Made by a program: the position numbers and the translations under genes. The notes beneath the pieces were generated by a model. The model searched no databases. It was not told the DNA's origin and saw nothing but the letters and a program-made list of their open reading frames with translations. DNA of 42,495 nt from GCA-2717185 sp964386465 (GTDB lineage: Bacteria > Pseudomonadota > Alphaproteobacteria > UBA8366 > GCA-2717185): the NCBI GenBank assembly GCA_964386465.1, contig CAYLTU010000009.1:1-42495 (forward strand), read 5' to 3'. Of this stretch, positions 1-7,409 are shown piece by piece; the first letter of the stretch is position 1, and each line of letters opens with the position of its first letter.

Positions 1-92
1 TTCCGCTGCAGGTTAATTCCAACCATTTTACCGAATTAGACACTGTCCGGCCACAATAGATAGCGGCCATACAGGCTTCATGAGGCGAGTGA

Positions 93-971
93 TCATATTG
101 ATGCGGCGTACCACTCGGCAAGAGCCGCGCCGATTTCGTGCGGCGAATCCTCCTGAATGAAATGGCTGCCGGCGACGGTGACTTCCGTCTGGTTCCTCCA
201 GCCACGGCAGAATTCCCGCTGCGCGCCGGTCAGGATCGCGCCCGGCTCGGCGTTCACGAAAAGCTTTGGCAGCTCGGACTCGGCCAGCCAACCCGCGTAA
301 TCCTCCGCGATGGCGACCACATCGGCCGGTTCGCCGCCGAGCGGGATCTGCCGCGGCCAGGTCAGGGTCGGCCGCCGGCCCTCGCCGGCGTCGGGGTAGG
401 GCCGCCGGTAGACGGTCATTTCCGCTTCGCTCAAACCGCGCAGAACGGACCCCGGCAGAACGCGTTCGACGAAGATGTTCTTCTCCAGGACCATGGCCTC
501 GCCGGCGGGCGAGCGGAAGCCTTCGAATACGGGACGCGCCTCCTGGCTGAACTCGTCCCACGTCATCGGCCGCACAAGCGCCTCCATGTAGGCGATGCCG
601 CGCACCGCGTCGGGATTGCGCCGGGCCCAGTCGAACCCCAGCGCCGACCCCCAATCGTGCACGACGAGCGTCACTTTGTCCGTCAGGCCCATTGCCGCGA
701 AGAACCCGTCGAGATATTCCCGATGCTCGACGAACCTATAGCGGTCCGGCCCGCTGTCCGGCAGCTTGTCGGAATCCCCCATGCCGATCAGGTCGGGCGC
801 GATACAGCGCGCCGTTCCCGCAACATGCGGCATGATATTGCGCCACAAGTAGGACGAAGTCGGATTGCCGTGCAAAAACACGATGGGATCGCCTTCGCCC
901 ATTTCGACAAAGGCCATGGTCCGGCCCTTGACCTGGATCGTCTGCTTCGGATGTTCGTCGACGGATAGCAT
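93..971 (-). CDS. Haloalkane dehalogenase, HLD-II (DhaA/LinB) type
   Basis: A 292-residue alpha/beta-hydrolase that should hydrolyse a carbon-halogen bond of haloalkanes to an alcohol and halide in the cytoplasm. The full HLD-II set is visible: HGNPTSS with Asn36 (halide), nucleophile Asp106 followed by Trp107 (halide) in VVHDWGS, the acid Glu130 in AYMEAL, and His270 in GSHFIQED. Spacing matches LinB (38, 108, 109, 132, 272 as I recall them) with a constant offset of two, so this is more specific than a generic hydrolase call. Start: the ATG at 971 has AGGGAG upstream; a longer reading frame to 1046 would overlap the preceding gene. It lies 13 bp behind the enoyl-CoA hydratase gene, last in a likely operon. 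The natural substrate cannot be read from sequence. Confidence 0.9.
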   Translation of the reverse strand: MLSVDEHPKQTIQVKGRTMAFVEMGEGDPIVFLHGNPTSSYLWRNIMPHVAGTARCIAPDLIGMGDSDKLPDSGPDRYRFVEHREYLDGFFAAMGLTDKVTLVVHDWGSALGFDWARRNPDAVRGIAYMEALVRPMTWDEFSQEARPVFEGFRSPAGEAMVLEKNIFVERVLPGSVLRGLSEAEMTVYRRPYPDAGEGRRPTLTWPRQIPLGGEPADVVAIAEDYAGWLAESELPKLFVNAEPGAILTGAQREFCRGWRNQTEVTVAGSHFIQEDSPHEIGAALAEWYAASI

Positions 972-984
972 GATCGTGAACTCC

Positions 985-1773
985 CTACTCGCCTTTGAAT
1001 TCGGGCGGACGTTTGTTGACGAAGGCGTCGATACCTTCCCGTCCATCCGGCGAGGTCGCCCGTTCGGAAATCATTCGCGCCTCGATCTCCATCTGGGTCT
1101 CAAGCGGATTGGTGAAGGTTTCGGTCAACATCTTCTTTACAGCGCCATAGGCGCCTGTTGCCCCAGCGGCAAGTTTGCGCGCCAGCGCCTCAGCCTCTTC
1201 CGGCAGTTTTTCGTCCTCGACGACCCGGTTGATCAGACCCCATTCCAGCGCCTCCTCGGCACTGAGCCGCCTGTTGGTCAGCATCAGTTCCTGGGCGCGG
1301 CGCAATCCGATCAGACGCGGCATGAAATAGGTCGAGCTACCGTCCGGCGACAGGCCTGCCGCGGTATAGGCGCTTGTGAACATGGCCGATCGCGCGGCCA
1401 GCACCAGGTCGCCCGAGATCGCGATGCTCATGCCCGCGCCCGCGGCGATACCGTTGACGGCGACAACCATCGGCGGATCCATACGCGAAAAACGCGACGT
1501 CGCACCGTGCAGATAAAGCGTTATCTCCTTCAGCCGCGCGCCCATATCCTCGCCGAAGGTATGAAAGGTCTTCAGATCGCCTCCCGCACAGAACATTTTT
1601 CCGGTACCGGTCAGCAGGACGGCACGGATTTCCGGGTCTTCGTCGCAGCGGATAGCGGCCATCATCAGGTCGTGCGCCATCGCGCCGTTCAGGCTGTTCG
1701 CCGCGCCGGGCCGGTTCAGGGTGATCTTGGCAAGCCCGCCGCTCACCTCAAATAGGAGGGTTTCATAGGTCAT
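985..1773 (-). CDS. Enoyl-CoA hydratase/isomerase family protein (PaaG-like)
   Basis: A 262-residue crotonase-fold protein acting on an acyl-CoA. Oxyanion-hole segments are CAGGDLKTF (about 62-70) and AAGAGMS (about 110-116). The segment GLSPDGSSTYFMPRLIG (about 140-156) has an Asp where hydratases usually carry a catalytic Glu, as in PaaG and delta3,delta2-enoyl-CoA isomerases, so isomerisation of a double bond or epoxide is as likely as hydration. The gene begins 6 bp after the carboxymuconolactone-decarboxylase-family gene and is followed 13 bp later by the dehalogenase, so the three are probably co-transcribed. Family certain; exact reaction unknown. Confidence 0.88.
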   Translation of the reverse strand: MTYETLLFEVSGGLAKITLNRPGAANSLNGAMAHDLMMAAIRCDEDPEIRAVLLTGTGKMFCAGGDLKTFHTFGEDMGARLKEITLYLHGATSRFSRMDPPMVVAVNGIAAGAGMSIAISGDLVLAARSAMFTSAYTAAGLSPDGSSTYFMPRLIGLRRAQELMLTNRRLSAEEALEWGLINRVVEDEKLPEEAEALARKLAAGATGAYGAVKKMLTETFTNPLETQMEIEARMISERATSPDGREGIDAFVNKRPPEFKGE

Positions 1774-1779
1774 GGCGCG

Positions 1780-2163
1780 CTACTCCGCATCGATTTCGGC
1801 AAAAACCTGTTTGGCGATCCGTGTCGAGTCGATCGCCGCCGGCGCCCCACAATAGGCCAGGACGTGCAGGAAGACTTCCTGGATCTCTTCACGGGTAAGG
1901 CCGTTGTTCAGCGCGCCCCGGATATGGACCGCAATCTCGTGCGGCCGGTTCAGCGCCGACAGCATGGCCAGATTCATGAAGCTGCGCGTGCGCCGGTCGA
2001 TGCCCTCCCGCGTCCAGATCTGGCCCCACGCGAACTCGGTGGTGAGCTCCATGAGCGGCCGCGCAAAATCCTCCGGGTCCTTCATCGTCTCGTCGACGCG
2101 CTTGTCGCCCAGGACGGCGCGCCGCACCTTCTCCCCGGCCTTGTAGTTGTCGCTGGTTGTCAT
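1780..2163 (-). CDS. Carboxymuconolactone decarboxylase family protein (PcaC-like)
   Basis: A 127-residue all-helical protein of the CMD/AhpD superfamily. The sequence resembles 4-carboxymuconolactone decarboxylase (PcaC): REGIDRRTRSFMNLAML, EIAVHIRGALNNGLTREEI and VFLHVLAYCGAPAAID are family landmarks, and length matches PcaC. It lacks the CxxC pair of AhpD peroxidase-type members; one Cys occurs in AYCGAP. PcaC works in the protocatechuate branch of the beta-ketoadipate pathway, but no other pca gene is visible here, so a related lactone or decarboxylation reaction is equally possible. A clear AGGGAG ribosome site precedes the ATG at 2163. First gene of the tight CMD, hydratase, dehalogenase set; hutF ends 37 bp upstream. 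Confidence 0.85.
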   Translation of the reverse strand: MTTSDNYKAGEKVRRAVLGDKRVDETMKDPEDFARPLMELTTEFAWGQIWTREGIDRRTRSFMNLAMLSALNRPHEIAVHIRGALNNGLTREEIQEVFLHVLAYCGAPAAIDSTRIAKQVFAEIDAE

Positions 2164-2200
2164 GATGGTCTCCCTGTGTGACTAGGAGAGATTGTAATGA

Positions 2201-3592
2201 TCAGCGCGAGGACAACAATTCACGAAGTGCGTTTCGGTACCCGCGCGCGGCGTTTTCTTCGGCCGCATGACGGCCATCGGTCACCTGCCACACGCCGCCG
2301 ACCATGACGTCACGGACGCGGCAATCGTTTCCGGCAAAGATAAACGCGTCGAGGATATCGTCGCCCTGCCGCCCGTCGAGATCGAGTTGTCCGCCGTCGA
2401 GCACGATCAGATCGGCGCGCTTGCCTACCGCCAACACGCCGGCCGACCGGCCCAGCGCCTGCGCCCCGCCCGCGGCGGCGGCCGTCCACAGCGCCGCGCC
2501 GACGGACGGACGCGCGGGATCAGCCACAATGTTGCGCCGTCGGTCGCGCAACCGCTGTCCGTATTCGAGCCAGCGCAGTTCCTCCACGGGGCTCACCGAG
2601 CTGTTGCTGTCGGACCCGACCGCGTACGCCCCGCCCGCGGCCAGGAACGGCGGTAGCGGGAAAATCCCATCACCGAGATTGGCCTCCGTCGTCGGGCAAA
2701 GCCCGGCCACTGCGCCACTGCCGGCAATGTGCGAAAGCTCGGTATCGGTCGCGTGCGTCGCGTGAATCAAACACCATCGCGAATCGGGTTGCGCATGGTT
2801 GAACAGCCATTCGATCGGACGCTGTCCGCTCCAGGCTAGGCAGTCGGCGACTTCCTTCTCCTGTTCCGCCACGTGGATATGCACCGGGGCGACGGGGTCG
2901 TCGGCATGCAGCGAGGCGACCGTCTCCGCTAAAGTCTCGGGCGTCACGGCGCGCAGAGAATGCGGCGCCGCACCGATCCGCACGTCGCGATCGCCGCCGA
3001 ACCGGCCGCGGAGCGACTCGACGATCCGCAGCAACCGGTCCGGCGTGTTCTGGAACCTGCGCTGCGCCTCGCCGAGCGGCGCACCGCCAAAACCGCCATA
3101 GCCGTACAGTACGGGAAGGTGAGTGATCGCGATCCCGGCACCGCGCGCCGCGGCGACAACGCGAACCGACATCTCCGCGACATTGTCGTAGGGCGCGCCG
3201 TCGGGCGCGTGATGCAGATAATGGAACTCGCCAACCGATGTGTAACCTTGTTTCAGCAGCTCGGTGTATAGCTGCGTAGCGATGGCCTCGACCTGATTCG
3301 GAGAAAGGCGTCGGACGAACCCGTACATGGCCTCGCGCCAGGTCCAGAACGAATCCTCGCCCGGCCCGGCGCGTTCCGTACGGCCCGCGAGCGCCCGCTG
3401 AAAGGCATGGGAATGGACATCGACCATGCCGGGCAGGACCGGTCCCCCGGCAACCGGCGCGCCATCGGGCGAAGCATCGGGCGTTGCGGAATCGATCGTA
3501 CCGTCGACCGCGAAGCGGAACAGCACGTCCCGCGCCCAGCCCTCGGCCAGGAGCGCCTGACCGGCAAACAGTTGGGTTTCTGCCCCCGTCAC
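2201..3592 (-). CDS. hutF: Formimidoylglutamate deiminase
   Basis: A 463-residue amidohydrolase-superfamily enzyme. HutF converts N-formimidoyl-L-glutamate to N-formyl-L-glutamate and ammonia in the five-step histidine degradation pathway. Metal-binding signatures are visible: LPGMVDVHSHAFQRALAG (His60, His62), HIHVAEQEKEV in the middle, LIHATH, and AVGSDSN with the conserved Asp. The FQRALAGRTE and SFWTWREAMY stretches are typical of HutF. The start is GTG at 3592, with only a weak ribosome site, 13 bp after the preceding gene. No hutH, hutU, hutI or hutG is in the window, so this is an isolated hut gene, or a paralogue acting on a related formimino or guanidine compound. Confidence 0.9.
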   Translation of the reverse strand: MTGAETQLFAGQALLAEGWARDVLFRFAVDGTIDSATPDASPDGAPVAGGPVLPGMVDVHSHAFQRALAGRTERAGPGEDSFWTWREAMYGFVRRLSPNQVEAIATQLYTELLKQGYTSVGEFHYLHHAPDGAPYDNVAEMSVRVVAAARGAGIAITHLPVLYGYGGFGGAPLGEAQRRFQNTPDRLLRIVESLRGRFGGDRDVRIGAAPHSLRAVTPETLAETVASLHADDPVAPVHIHVAEQEKEVADCLAWSGQRPIEWLFNHAQPDSRWCLIHATHATDTELSHIAGSGAVAGLCPTTEANLGDGIFPLPPFLAAGGAYAVGSDSNSSVSPVEELRWLEYGQRLRDRRRNIVADPARPSVGAALWTAAAAGGAQALGRSAGVLAVGKRADLIVLDGGQLDLDGRQGDDILDAFIFAGNDCRVRDVMVGGVWQVTDGRHAAEENAARGYRNALRELLSSR

Positions 3593-3605
3593 GAAAAATC
3601 CGGCT

Positions 3606-4433
3606 TTAGACGCCGCCGAGCGCCCTCCAGAACTGCCGGTTCGCTTTCGTCTGCATGACCTCGTGCCGGTAGGTCAGACAAGCGCGCATGTTGATGCGTT
3701 TCGTCGTGGTGAGCATGTTTTCGCAGCCTTCGACGATGGCCTGAAACCGCTGACGCGCACCGTCGCCCGAGGCTCGGCCGTCCGCACCGTTCAACACATC
3801 GCCGAGACTGCCGACGCGCGCCTCCTTCGGCGCCCGCGCCAGCCGCGGCAAACGGTTGATCATCTGGGTCATCATCGACACCGTCTCGCCGGTCTCGCCG
3901 CTCTCATCGAAGAATCGGTTACCGGTCCTGCGATACGGTCCGGTTACCAGCTTGACCTCATCAGGCGTGTGCAGACCGGTATCGCCCGGAACAGGCGCCG
4001 GCATGAGCGTCGCGAGCGGCCCGATATGGACGCTGACCCGAGCCGGAGACAGCGCCGAGAGGCGCGACAGCGGCACCTTGGTCAGGATCGAGGTGAAATC
4101 GAGCCGGACGTTGAATGAGAGGTATTCCTGTCCCGGCAGGTGTACCGCGCGGCCATCCTCGGTTTCTACGATCAGCGTGATCTTGCTGTTCGCCGCGGGC
4201 TTGTACGCCCTGCGGGCCTCCGGCGGCATGCGTTCTTCCTCCAGGCAAAACGAGCTCAGGAACCCAACGCAAGTGTCGCCATTGCATTGCAGCGGCATCG
4301 CGTCCCGCGTGGCGACGAGACCGAGCGCTTGCGGCGCCGCCGACGCGGCAATCGGCGCAAGCGACACCAGCGCGATCATCAACGCCACGCCGGAAAAATA
4401 CCGTCCGACATTAAGGCGCAATCCTTGTGACAT
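3606..4433 (-). CDS. Secreted protein of unknown function
   Basis: A 275-residue protein that I do not recognise. The N-terminus (about residues 1-32) is a signal peptide: a basic start, hydrophobic GVALMIALVSLAPIAASA, and a probable cleavage after ASA. The mature part is soluble, with Cys in LQCNGDTCVGF and SSFCLEEE near the start and in VEGCENML and RACLTYRHEV near the end, so two or three periplasmic disulfides are plausible. No enzyme motif is visible. It is the first gene of the minus-strand group and is divergent from speD, sharing a 191-bp intergenic region. Real coding is supported by the signal peptide and normal codon use; function is open. Confidence 0.75.
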   Translation of the reverse strand: MSQGLRLNVGRYFSGVALMIALVSLAPIAASAAPQALGLVATRDAMPLQCNGDTCVGFLSSFCLEEERMPPEARRAYKPAANSKITLIVETEDGRAVHLPGQEYLSFNVRLDFTSILTKVPLSRLSALSPARVSVHIGPLATLMPAPVPGDTGLHTPDEVKLVTGPYRRTGNRFFDESGETGETVSMMTQMINRLPRLARAPKEARVGSLGDVLNGADGRASGDGARQRFQAIVEGCENMLTTTKRINMRACLTYRHEVMQTKANRQFWRALGGV

Positions 4434-4565
4434 GACGCCAACTCCTCTCCGACAATCCGGACACGAACGTTATGATTTATTATACCGCCAAATCGCGAAG
4501 CGCGCATGCATTCACCGCGCGCACCCGCGCATCCGGTCCGACACCATCGCGAGCACAAAATTTCC

Positions 4566-4594
4566 TTGCAAAAAACAGTCGAAGGTTCCATATC
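4566..4594 (+). promoter_or_regulatory. Possible promoter for speDE
   Basis: TTGCAA at 4566-4571 and CATATC at 4589-4594 are separated by 17 bp and lie about 30 bp upstream of the speD start codon. The -10 match is poor (three of six), so this is only a candidate. Confidence 0.2.
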
Positions 4595-4618
4595 GGGTCG
4601 CCCTTTTTCGGTGACCCG
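4594..4618 (+). promoter_or_regulatory. Hairpin covering the speD ribosome site
   Basis: CGGGTCGCC (4594-4602) can pair with GGTGACCCG (4610-4618) around the loop CTTTTTC, eight of nine positions complementary. The 3' arm contains GGTGA, the only purine-rich ribosome-site candidate for speD, whose ATG is at 4625. When folded, the stem would hide it, which suggests translational control. The pairing is seen; the regulatory role is inference. An intrinsic terminator is unlikely because no T-run follows. Confidence 0.4.
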
Positions 4619-4624
4619 ACTACC

Positions 4625-5065
4625 ATGACCGAAGACTCGACCATACGTTACGGAGAGACGCCGGATACCGACGACGGCGGCGCTTCGGTCGCCGTCAACG
4701 ACTATTTCTTTCAGCGCGAAGGCAAGCGTTTCGCCGGTTTGCACCTGATCGTCGATCTATGGGGGGCAGTCCGTCTCGACGACCAGGCGTTCATCGAATC
4801 CACCCTGCGTGATTGCGTCGATGCCGCGGGTGCTACCCTGCTGCACATCCATTTGCACCGTTTCACAGAAAACGGCGGCATATCGGGCATCGCCGTTCTG
4901 GCGGAATCGCATATCAGCATCCATAGCTGGCCCGAGCATGGCTACGCGGCCGTGGACATCTTCATGTGCGGCGACACCGAACCGCACCGTGCCGCCGAGA
5001 CCCTGCGCGAGGCCTTCCAACCGAAGCGGATCGAGATCGGCGAGCATCGCCGGGGCCGGCTGTGA
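4625..5065 (+). CDS. speD: S-adenosylmethionine decarboxylase proenzyme, small bacterial type
   Basis: A 146-residue proenzyme that decarboxylates S-adenosylmethionine to give the aminopropyl donor for spermidine. The self-cleavage site is at Glu94-Ser95 in LAESHISIHSWPEHG: Ser95 becomes the pyruvoyl cofactor. His100 and Cys115 (DIFMCGD) are the conserved processing and catalytic residues of the class 1 small bacterial or archaeal form. The N-terminal 25 residues before VNDYFFQ are an extra, acidic, low-complexity extension compared with typical 115-130 residue members. The ATG at 4625 is preferred over in-frame upstream codons, which would add about 50 unrelated residues. It overlaps speE by 4 bp (GTGA), implying translational coupling. 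Confidence 0.93.
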   Translation: MTEDSTIRYGETPDTDDGGASVAVNDYFFQREGKRFAGLHLIVDLWGAVRLDDQAFIESTLRDCVDAAGATLLHIHLHRFTENGGISGIAVLAESHISIHSWPEHGYAAVDIFMCGDTEPHRAAETLREAFQPKRIEIGEHRRGRL

Positions 5066-5913
5066 CGGCGGGCTGGTTCGAGGAAACCCTGCATTCCGGC
5101 CTGCACATGCGGTTACGCATCGACAAGATGCTCTACGAAGGCAAGAGCGACCATCAGCAACTGATCCTGTTCGAGAATCCGGAATTCGGCCGCGTTCTCG
5201 CACTGAACGGCGTCATCCAGACGACCGAACGCGACGAATTCATCTATCACGAGATGCTGGCGCACCTGCCGCTGCTGGCGCATGGGCGCGCCCGCGAGGT
5301 CCTGATTATCGGCGGCGGCGATGGCGGCCTGCTGGAAGAGGTGCTGAAACACGACTCGGTGCACGGCGCGACCCTTGTCGAGATCGATTCCGGCGTGATC
5401 GATTTGAGCAAACGGTATCTGCGGGCGATCTGCGGCGACGCTTTCGAGGACTCGCGCACCGGCATCGTGATCGCCGACGGCGTCGACCACGTGGAGACAA
5501 CCGACCGGCGTTACGACGTGGTGATCGTCGACTCGACCGACCCCGTCGGCCCCGGCGAAGTTCTGTTCACCGAACGGTTCTACACGGCCTGCAGGCGCGT
5601 CCTCGCGCCTGGCGGCCTGCTGGTGACCCAGAACGGCGTACCGTTCCTGCAAGGCGATGAGTTGCGGGCGACAAGCGCCATATTCAGGACGCTGTTCGCC
5701 GATACAAGCTGCTACACCGCGCCGGTGCCAGGCTACGTCGGCGGTTGCATGGCGTTCGGTTGGGGAACCGACGACGGAAATTTGCGAGGCCTCCCACTGA
5801 CCGAACTCGAGCGCCGCTATGCGGCCGCCGCCCTGGAGACACGCTATTACACGCCGGCCGTCCATCAGGCAGCCTTCGCCTTGCCCGGCTACATCGCGGA
5901 ATTGATCAGCTAA
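5062..5913 (+). CDS. speE: Spermidine synthase (polyamine aminopropyltransferase)
   Basis: A 283-residue Rossmann-fold aminopropyltransferase that uses decarboxylated SAM and putrescine to make spermidine. Landmarks: LFENPEFGRVLALNG and QTTERDEFIYHEML in the N-terminal part, IIGGGDGGLLEEVLKH (about 82-97) for nucleotide binding, VEIDSGVIDLSK, and the gatekeeping loop VDSTDPVGPGE (about 156-166). Length is near that of E. coli SpeE (288). The start is a GTG at 5062 embedded in the speD stop (GTGA). This removes an unconserved N-terminal extension and gives a coupled two-gene operon. No putrescine-forming decarboxylase is in the window. The gene converges on the M20 peptidase gene with a 59-bp gap and no clear terminator. 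Confidence 0.93.
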   Translation: MTAGWFEETLHSGLHMRLRIDKMLYEGKSDHQQLILFENPEFGRVLALNGVIQTTERDEFIYHEMLAHLPLLAHGRAREVLIIGGGDGGLLEEVLKHDSVHGATLVEIDSGVIDLSKRYLRAICGDAFEDSRTGIVIADGVDHVETTDRRYDVVIVDSTDPVGPGEVLFTERFYTACRRVLAPGGLLVTQNGVPFLQGDELRATSAIFRTLFADTSCYTAPVPGYVGGCMAFGWGTDDGNLRGLPLTELERRYAAAALETRYYTPAVHQAAFALPGYIAELIS

Positions 5914-5972
5914 CGCTCTATCAGGCGTTGTCGATCCGGCATTGGAAACCGTTGTTCCTCACCGACCGGGGA

Positions 5973-7370
5973 TCAGCTTCCCGACAATCCTTCCGTTTCG
6001 CCCAAATCCCAATACAGCCCGGTCATGATCCGCAACCCCTCGCGGGTGATTTGGTGCAGGATGTGCTCGTTCGGGCCGTGCTGGCAGCTGCCGGTATAGG
6101 AATGGGGAATCCACAAGGTCGGAACGCCGAGATTGCGCGCGAAGATATCGCTTGGCAGCCCACCGGCGGAGTTCGGCACCACGATCGGGCGCTCCTGGGT
6201 CCTGGTAATCGAATCGACCGCGAACGGTATCCAAGGACTCTGCGGGTCGCTGCGCGAGGCTGGAAAAAAGCCGTCCGGCAGTTCCTTGATCCGGACCTGA
6301 GGAAACCCCTGTTCGTCGAGATGGGCGCGCAGCGCTGAAACAAAATTCGTCGGATCGACATCGGCGGAAAATCGGAGCTGACAGCGGGCGCGGGCGTCCG
6401 GCTGCACGCCGTTTACGGGATTTTCCGGCCGCCCGGTGATGAAGGCGAGCACGATGAAACTGGTCCAGGCGAACATCTTCTCCTCGCGGCTCAGACCCGG
6501 TTCGCCCCAGTCGGGATCGATCTCCGGGAAATCGTTGCCCGGATCGACCCTGCAGTCTTTGAGCGTCTCGCGGATCGCCGGCGGAATTTCCTCCGGCGTC
6601 CAGCCCGGTACCAGTATTTGCCCTTTCTTCGTGACGATGCAGGCGAGCGCGTGGGCCAGGGTTACACCGGGATCCTCGAGCACGCCGCCCCAGTGGCCCG
6701 AGTGGCGGCTGCCGACGCGCAAATCGATCTCCAGATCGAAGGCCAGCATGCCGCGGTTGCCAAGCTTGATATCGGGCCGGGCCGGATTCATGCGCGGTCC
6801 ATCGGAGGCCATCAGGACGTCCGCCGCCAGCAGATCCTTGTGCGACGAACAGAATTCCTCCAGCCCGGGCGATCCGATCTCCTCGCTGGTTTCCAGCAGG
6901 ATCTTCGTGTTGAAGCCGTGACTGCCGCGTTCCGCCAGCACCGCCGCGAGCGCCGCCAGGACGATCGAGTGCTGCACCTTGTTGTCGGCCGTGCCGCGGC
7001 CGTAATAGCGGTCGCCTTCCCGTTTCAATACCCAGGGATCGAGCCCGTCGCGCCACTGCTCCGGGATGCCGCGCACCACGTCGCCATGCCCATAGGCCAG
7101 CAATGTCGGTCGCGCCGAATCCTCGATGCGCGAGGCGACCAGGAACGGGCCGCCGCCTGCGACCGAATTGTCGAAGATCTCGCAGTCGTAGCCGAGCGGC
7201 TTCAGATAGACGCCGATATTATCGCGCAGATAGCGGTGCAGGTCCGGCAGCCGTTCCGGTTCCTGACTCTCCGTCGGGATCGCAACGCGCTCGGCCAGCA
7301 TGGCGATGAAATCGCCACTGTCGTATTCCGTCTCGATGCGCGCGATGGCGCCGTCCCGTGTGCCGCCCAT
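5973..7370 (-). CDS. M20 family metallopeptidase (dipeptidase/deacylase-like)
   Basis: A 465-residue di-zinc peptidase of the M20 family (ArgE/DapE/CPG2/carnosinase group), probably cytoplasmic since no signal peptide is seen. Metal ligands and catalytic residues: YGHGDVV (His95, Asp97), GRGTADNK (bridging Asp129), ETSEEIGS (general base Glu163 and ligand Glu164), an Asp in MASDGPRM, and the C-terminal His in CQHGPNEH. The long insertion between about 200 and 380 is the dimerisation or lid domain. The substrate is not evident: dipeptides, N-acyl amino acids and carbamoyl compounds are all possible. GGGGAG precedes the ATG at 7370. It follows the histidine kinase gene after 39 bp containing two palindromes. 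Confidence 0.88.
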   Translation of the reverse strand: MGGTRDGAIARIETEYDSGDFIAMLAERVAIPTESQEPERLPDLHRYLRDNIGVYLKPLGYDCEIFDNSVAGGGPFLVASRIEDSARPTLLAYGHGDVVRGIPEQWRDGLDPWVLKREGDRYYGRGTADNKVQHSIVLAALAAVLAERGSHGFNTKILLETSEEIGSPGLEEFCSSHKDLLAADVLMASDGPRMNPARPDIKLGNRGMLAFDLEIDLRVGSRHSGHWGGVLEDPGVTLAHALACIVTKKGQILVPGWTPEEIPPAIRETLKDCRVDPGNDFPEIDPDWGEPGLSREEKMFAWTSFIVLAFITGRPENPVNGVQPDARARCQLRFSADVDPTNFVSALRAHLDEQGFPQVRIKELPDGFFPASRSDPQSPWIPFAVDSITRTQERPIVVPNSAGGLPSDIFARNLGVPTLWIPHSYTGSCQHGPNEHILHQITREGLRIMTGLYWDLGETEGLSGS

Positions 7371-7379
7371 ACTGATCTC

Positions 7380-7406
7380 CCCGAATTCGGGACGGCATTG
7401 CCGTCC
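7380..7406. repeat. Two adjoining palindromes between the kinase and peptidase genes
   Basis: CCCGAATTCGGG (7380-7391) is a perfect 12-bp palindrome, and GGACGGCATTGCCGTCC (7390-7406) is an inverted repeat with 8-bp arms around one central base. They fill most of the 39-bp space and the first covers the peptidase ribosome site. They could attenuate read-through from the kinase gene or bind a dimeric regulator; no T-run supports a standard terminator. Confidence 0.4.
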
Positions 7407-7409
7407 AGG

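Noticed and set aside
43..76. An imperfect hairpin (CTGTCCGGCC with GGCCATACAG) just after the dehalogenase gene
   Set aside because: Only 8 of 10 pairs with a 14-base loop and no T-run; not enough for a terminator call.
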